Of a stretch of 64,000 nucleotides of DNA, positions 59,469-64,000 are shown piece by piece; within the stretch, counting starts at the first letter, position 1, and each line of letters starts with the position of its first letter. This DNA comes from Cornus controversa. Its lineage: Eukaryota; Streptophyta; Magnoliopsida; Cornales; Cornaceae. The stretch spans positions 18,373,255 through 18,437,254 of the forward strand of contig CM048853.1 of NCBI GenBank assembly GCA_026545225.1, written 5' to 3'. The translations under genes and the position numbers were made by a program. The notes below the pieces were generated by a model, which made no database searches, was not told the DNA's origin, and saw only the letters and a program-made list of their open reading frames with translations.

Positions 59469-60530
59469 CTACATGTGAACCACAACACCACACACAAATT
59501 ATATAAAATGTAACATCCACCAGATATTCACAAAATTGGAACACAAAAATATGCAATACATCTCCTTTAGTAAAGTCATATAAAGTCCACAACATCTAAG
59601 TCCTTCATACATATACCAAGAAGTTTGGAAAACAATGGAAATTAATTAGTCCACAAAAAAGAGTTATTTATGTAAAGTCATATGTATTAAGAGATTTGGC
59701 AAATGCTCTAACAAGGGAGACTCTAATGTTTAAACAAAACGTCTAAATATGTCCATGTTATTCAACTTGCCAAGGAACATCAAGATACAAGTGAAGACTA
59801 CTGACTGAAGATGGAACTACAAGAAGAATCTCAAAAGGTCACTTCATAGAAAACTTTCGTTCAACTAGTGATCTGTATTGTGAACATAAAATTTTACGGA
59901 GAAAACCATTGTGTTTGATCAATCATTCTACCAAGTCAAACTTATCCTTCAAGATCAAGGAGGGTGGAGCATACAATCACTTGTGAAGAAGGAAGATCAT
60001 TTAGGAAACGATTGCATTGAGTCATTGACACAACAGCAGATCATCTTACAGATTCAAGTGTAAGACTGAGATGTCCACAACAACTGGGCTCGTTGGTGGC
60101 AAATGATAACAAGGCATTAGACTAACGCAATTAGTAACTGGGTTTTGACAAGTTTTTGTTTGGAGCAAAGAATAGTATGATTTTACGAAGACGTTGGCAT
60201 CACATGTCATGTTCTTTACATGGTTTAAAATATGCTACGAGAATAAATAAATTTCTTATTTTTCCATAAGACATAAATGTTTTCGCTAAAAATACAACCA
60301 CATGGCTTTTTGGTACTTACAAGATTGTAGAGTCAGTACATCCCCCTTTTACAAAAATCAGATTTCAAGTAAATTAAAGGAGGGGTCACTACTTGAAGAT
60401 TATATGAAGTGATTCTACCCTTTAAATGTATTCAGGTTTGGAATACTTTACAAGGGAAGGACACACTATGGGTTGCTTGGTTTGAAAAGAAACATGCTTC
60501 TATTACCAACTATTAAAACTGCATTAATTG
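59469..60530. other. Intron 5' of visible exon 1, nothing recognised
   Basis: No TGxxxGIG-coding exon was found here or to the right. No repeat was identified. Confidence 0.5.
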
Positions 60531-60786
60531 AGAAGAAATATAGGAGAAATATGTAAAGGTTAGAATGAGATAATTCGCTCAATCACAGATTTGGTATTTA
60601 TACATTAAATGAGCACATGTTAAATTTTACAGGAAAGGAAACCAAATAAAATTATTGCAATTCTTTGCCTTAATATATGGGTAAATAAAGTCAAATCTCA
60701 CAATTCTTGGCTAACATATCAAATCCCATGATTCTAGGCTAACATATCAAATCCCATAATTCTAAGCTAACATATCTCTGCTAACA
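60531..60786 (-). repeat. 3' LTR of copia E with triplicated 28-base unit
   Basis: The LTR is related to those of copia D. Between 60691 and 60776 the unit CAAATCCCATGATTCTAGGC plus TAACATAT occurs three times; copia D has it once. Confidence 0.75.
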
Positions 60787-62243
60787 ACTCTCCCTCAAGT
60801 TGATGCATGGATGTCTGAGATGCCAAACTTGGAGAATGCATCATCAAACACAATCTTGTTGACACTCTTCGTAAGAATAACTGCAAGCTGCAGAGAAGTA
60901 GTGACAAATGGAGTGTAAATCTATCCTGAGATGATCTTCTCTTAGCAGACGATGTCAAAGAATAGTGAGAATGGAAGTGACACTAGAAGATACAAGTTTG
61001 TCATCAACGTCTTCAGCCACAAAACTCACACTCCAAGAGCCATAGCCCTATACCCTGCCTCTGTACTCATTCAAGAGACCACATCCTGCTTCTCACTGCG
61101 CTAAGTAACCAAGTTGCCGCCATCAATAGCCCAAAGTAGACCTCCTATCTGAAATTGATCTTGCATAATTAGCATATGTCCAGGCCTTAACCCGTAAGTG
61201 ACTATGATTTGCAAACAAAATGCCGCAACCCAGACACCCCTTCAGGTGGTGAAGGATCTGAATAATTGCATCAAGGTGAGGGGTGCGAGGAGCGTGAATG
61301 AATTGACTCACGACATTCATAGCATAAGCAATGTCAGGTCGAGTCATGGACAGGTAAATGAGCTTCCCAACAAGCCGCTGATACTGACCGATATCAGATG
61401 ATAACTCCCCCACAAAATCAGCCAACCCATGATTCCGCTCAATTGGAGTATCAACTGGACAAGCCCCAAGCTAGCCAGAAGCACGAAGCAAGTTAAGAAC
61501 ATACTTGCACTGAGAGATGAAAATGTTAACCTTGGATCGAGCCACCTCAATGCCCAAGAAGAACTAAAGGGACCAAGATCCTTAGTCTCAAACTAGCGAC
61601 CAAGATAGCTCTTAACCTCAGCAATCCCGGCAGTGTCACCTCCGACAAGAATAATGTCATTCACATACACAATGAGAGCAACTATCTTACACCCAAAATG
61701 GTGTAAGAACAAGGTATGATCAGCTGCACTTTGATGGAAACCCAATTGGAGCATAGCAATGCCAAAGTGATCAGACCAAGCTCAAGGCCACTGCTTGAGA
61801 CCATACAAGGAGTGGCAAAGATGACAAACCATCCTAGAATGATCACGAGAACAAAAGCCTAGAGGAGGAACCATATACAACTCCTACAAATTACCATTGA
61901 GAAAGGCATTCTTGACATCTAACTAAAATACTGGAGTAGTGGCTAAGAATGAATCACAACAATGGAAAACAATATGCGGATGGTGTTCATCTTGGCGAAG
62001 GGGCAAAAGTCTCTTGATAATCTATACCATGGGTCTGGGCATACCCCTTGGCAACCAATTGGGCCTTATAGCGAGCAACTGACCCATCTGGATTACGCTT
62101 AACTGCAAACACCCAACGACACCCCACAGCCTTTCGTTCAACAGGAAACGAAACCATTTCCTAAGTCTGATTTTTCTTAAGTGCCTGTAGTTCTTCAATC
62201 ATAGCGTCACACCACTGAGGTAAGGCTAGTGCATCTGCAACAC

Positions 62244-62245
<2 letters not shown>
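60531..62245 (-). mobile_element. Copia E fragment (family of copia D), minus strand
   Basis: The 3' LTR is 60531-60786, followed inward by a CTCTCCCTC purine tract. RNase H and RT remnants follow: the clearest is 61123-61425 with [40 protein letters not shown] and [11 protein letters not shown]. The order and wording parallel copia D throughout. The fragment stops at 62245 where the RTE remnant begins. Confidence 0.8.
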
Positions 62246-62274
<29 letters not shown>

Positions 62275-62827
62275 TGCCTTATTCTCGTATAAACGAGGTC
62301 GGTCACATAAATTCTCTTTCTCCATTCTTTTCTATTAGTCGCCATTTCACCTAATATGTTTAACTTTTTAAAATTGTTTCTAATAACTTCATCCCACATT
62401 ATTTTGGGTCGGCCTCTTCGTCTCTTGCCTTATATAGATATTAACTTACCTCTTCTTACCGGTGCAATTATAGGTCTCCGTTGTATGTGACCAAACCACC
62501 TAAGTCTACTCTCTCTTATATTCTCGTTGATAGGTGTTATTTCTAATTTTTCTCTTACACTTTCATTAGTAACTCTATCTCTTCTAGTCACTCTCACGAG
62601 TTTCACCATCCATCTTAGCATTCTCATTTCTACAACATGAATGCGTTGTTCTTGTTTCTTTTTTAAAACCCAACACTCCACTCCATATAGCATAGTTGGC
62701 CTAATAACGGTCCTATAAAATTTTCCTTTTAGCCTATGTGTTATTTTTTTATCACATAAGATGCCACTAGCTTCTCTCCATTTTGTTCATCTAGATCCAA
62801 TTCTACTAGCTATATCACTATCAATCT
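62246..62827 (-). mobile_element. RTE-type LINE 3' remnant
   Basis: The minus strand reads REASGILCDKKITHRLKGKF, YRTVIRPTMLYGVECWVLKK, KQEQRIHVVEMRMLRWM, then RESRLRWFGHIQRRP. This is the C-terminal part of plant RTE reverse transcriptases. The 3' end is an ATG trinucleotide array (plus-strand CAT repeats at about 62246-62270), typical of RTE tails. It is 5' truncated near 62827 and abuts copia E. Confidence 0.85.
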
Positions 62828-63729
62828 AGTGATGACAATGGCGATAGAAGATTCTAACGATGACGCAACAAATAGGCATTAATAAGGATCTATAAATGGC
62901 CGGACTGAGCAGCAAGGCTTCAACATGATTCCAGTGAGGAGGCGCAATTTCTGAAGACGGCTAAGGGTTCTGCAATGAGTGGACAGGGATTGATGGCCTT
63001 TAGGGATTAGGGTTTATTTAGGGAACTACTAGGGTCTAGGGTTTTGATGGATAGTGAATGGTTGTGATGGATGGCAATGGTTAAGGTTGTATTAGGGTAT
63101 AGTGTGTTGTTGCAGATGGTGGTAATGGTGACTAGGGTTTCGTGGTGTGGTTTTCGGTTGGCTTGGTTACAATGGTTGATTGAGGTAATGCTGGTTTGGT
63201 GTGTGGAGGTTGTGAGAGGTAGTGACAGCAGCGATCAGTCATGTATGGCTTGGGTAAAGGTTAATGTTAAGGTTTCCGTTCATGAACAGTAATCGATGGG
63301 TTTAAGATTGCTGTGAACAGTAGATGAATGCTTAACAAACTTGGAACTTTCACTCTGGTACCAAAATTGATGATATTAAAACTAATGCAAGACAGGTAGG
63401 AATGTTTCGATATCAAAATTGACTAAGAATGAAGAACAAAATGAGAGAGAAGAGAAGAAGAATAAGGGAGAGAAGAAATAGGGGAAGAAGTCCATAATGT
63501 ATATTCAATAATCAATAATCATAAAAAAGTGCCTGTTCAATGTTATCAACCTACATATATATAAAGCCTTAAAGTAGAACCCTAATCAAATCCTACTAAA
63601 AAAAAAAAATACTAAAATACAAAAATATCCTAAAATTAAAACGTTCCCAAAATAATAATAATAAATGGACAAAAATCCCTAATTCTATATAGCTTTCCGA
63701 TGTCTCCAATAGTAGGTGCGGATCATGCG
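62828..63729. other. Unassigned sequence 5' of the RTE remnant
   Basis: No exon, domain or defined repeat was recognised. It contains several scattered TAGGGTTT words and GATGG-rich sequence, and a small plus-strand frame (63071-63292) without recognisable similarity. Confidence 0.45.
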
Positions 63730-64000
63730 TACTTCAAGCTCTCAGGTCATGCCCCGTTCTCCATCACATAGCCCACCTTGTCCACGACAATACGAAAGTC
63801 TTGGGAAGGTAGACACTAGCAAATGGTCCCCACATTACACATCCACCCAAAAACTAACATACCTCCCACTCTTCACCTTGAAGCGAATATGTTTGGAAAA
63901 TTCATTCCATCCCTTTTGAATGAACTTCCAAACCCCCACCCCTCCCAAGGATCTCACCTCAAAAGAGCACCCTCCACCTTCATCGAACTTTCTGCAAATA
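63730..64000 (-). pseudogene. LINE ORF2 C-terminal fragment at the right edge
   Basis: On the minus strand the edge reads SFEVRSLGGVGVWKF, then WNEFSKHIRFKVKSGRYVSF and WVDVWCGDHLLVSTFPRLF, followed by a frameshift and stop. The pattern FKVGSGxxxxFWxDxWCGxxxLxxxFPRL is typical of the region after the RT in plant L1-type ORF2. The element continues beyond 64000. Confidence 0.75.

Noticed and set aside
62252..62270. Independent microsatellite
   Set aside because: It sits exactly at the 3' end of the RTE remnant and is its tail.
63000..63060. Telomere-like TAGGGTTT words
   Set aside because: They are scattered and irregular, not a tandem telomeric array.
59500..64000. Search for exon 1 of the NQR-like gene (start codon and TGxxxGIG)
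   Set aside because: No minus-strand sequence coding such a glycine-rich start next to a donor was found; exon 1 is inferred to lie beyond 64000.

Overview
The window is nuclear DNA from a flowering plant, most likely a eudicot; I cannot name the species. The evidence is a host gene with GT-AG introns, several lineages of plant Ty1/copia elements primed by initiator tRNA-Met, a Tat-like Ty3/gypsy remnant, an L1-type LINE, an RTE remnant, TRIM elements and a Cassandra element carrying 5S rRNA sequence. There is no operon structure and nothing prokaryotic.

Almost the whole window is the inside of one host gene. Twelve short exons on the minus strand lie between 59468 and 3039. In descending order they are 59295-59468, 58049-58230, 44702-44807, 44419-44495, 30376-30463, 23788-23974, 11431-11557, 10073-10153, 8972-9073, 8730-8825, 8542-8616 and 3039-3158. 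They join in matching phase through GT-AG introns into about 471 codons with no stop. The product starts as a classical short-chain dehydrogenase/reductase (SDR) and continues as a quinone-oxidoreductase-type medium-chain dehydrogenase/reductase (MDR). This is the architecture of the plant protein known in Arabidopsis as NQR (AT1G49670, about 630 residues). The first exon (start codon and TGxxxGIG motif) lies beyond base 64000, and the last exons (about 140 residues) lie before base 1. Only 1415 of about 56430 bases are coding.

Layout from left to right. 1-1465: one copia nested in another. 3822-7227: a minus-strand TRIM with a 2.6-kb solo-LTR-like insertion. About 7440-8460: a second LTR-like family. 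8542-11557: five clustered exons. 12391-17608: decayed copia A with 5-bp TSDs. 18168-18751: Cassandra TRIM. 18752-21900: LTR-like element interrupted by a tandem TRIM array (three LTRs, two internal regions). To 23707: second LTR-like family. 23788-23974: exon. 24405-29559: minus-strand copia D. 30376-30463: exon. 30767-35835: second nested TRIM with two further solo LTRs. 36060-42245: young copia B (36696-41884) inside older copia C. 43640-44285: tandem repeat. 44419-44807: two exons. 45612-51792: Tat-like gypsy with tandem repeats and an antisense reading region. 52214-58016: LINE with 18-bp TSD containing a 715-bp TIR element. 58049-59468: two exons. 60531-62827: copia E fragment and RTE remnant. 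63730-64000: another LINE fragment.

No insertion interrupts a visible exon. The host gene appears intact while its introns hold a layered record of insertions whose order can be read from nesting and target-site duplications. Every transposon coding region seen here is broken.
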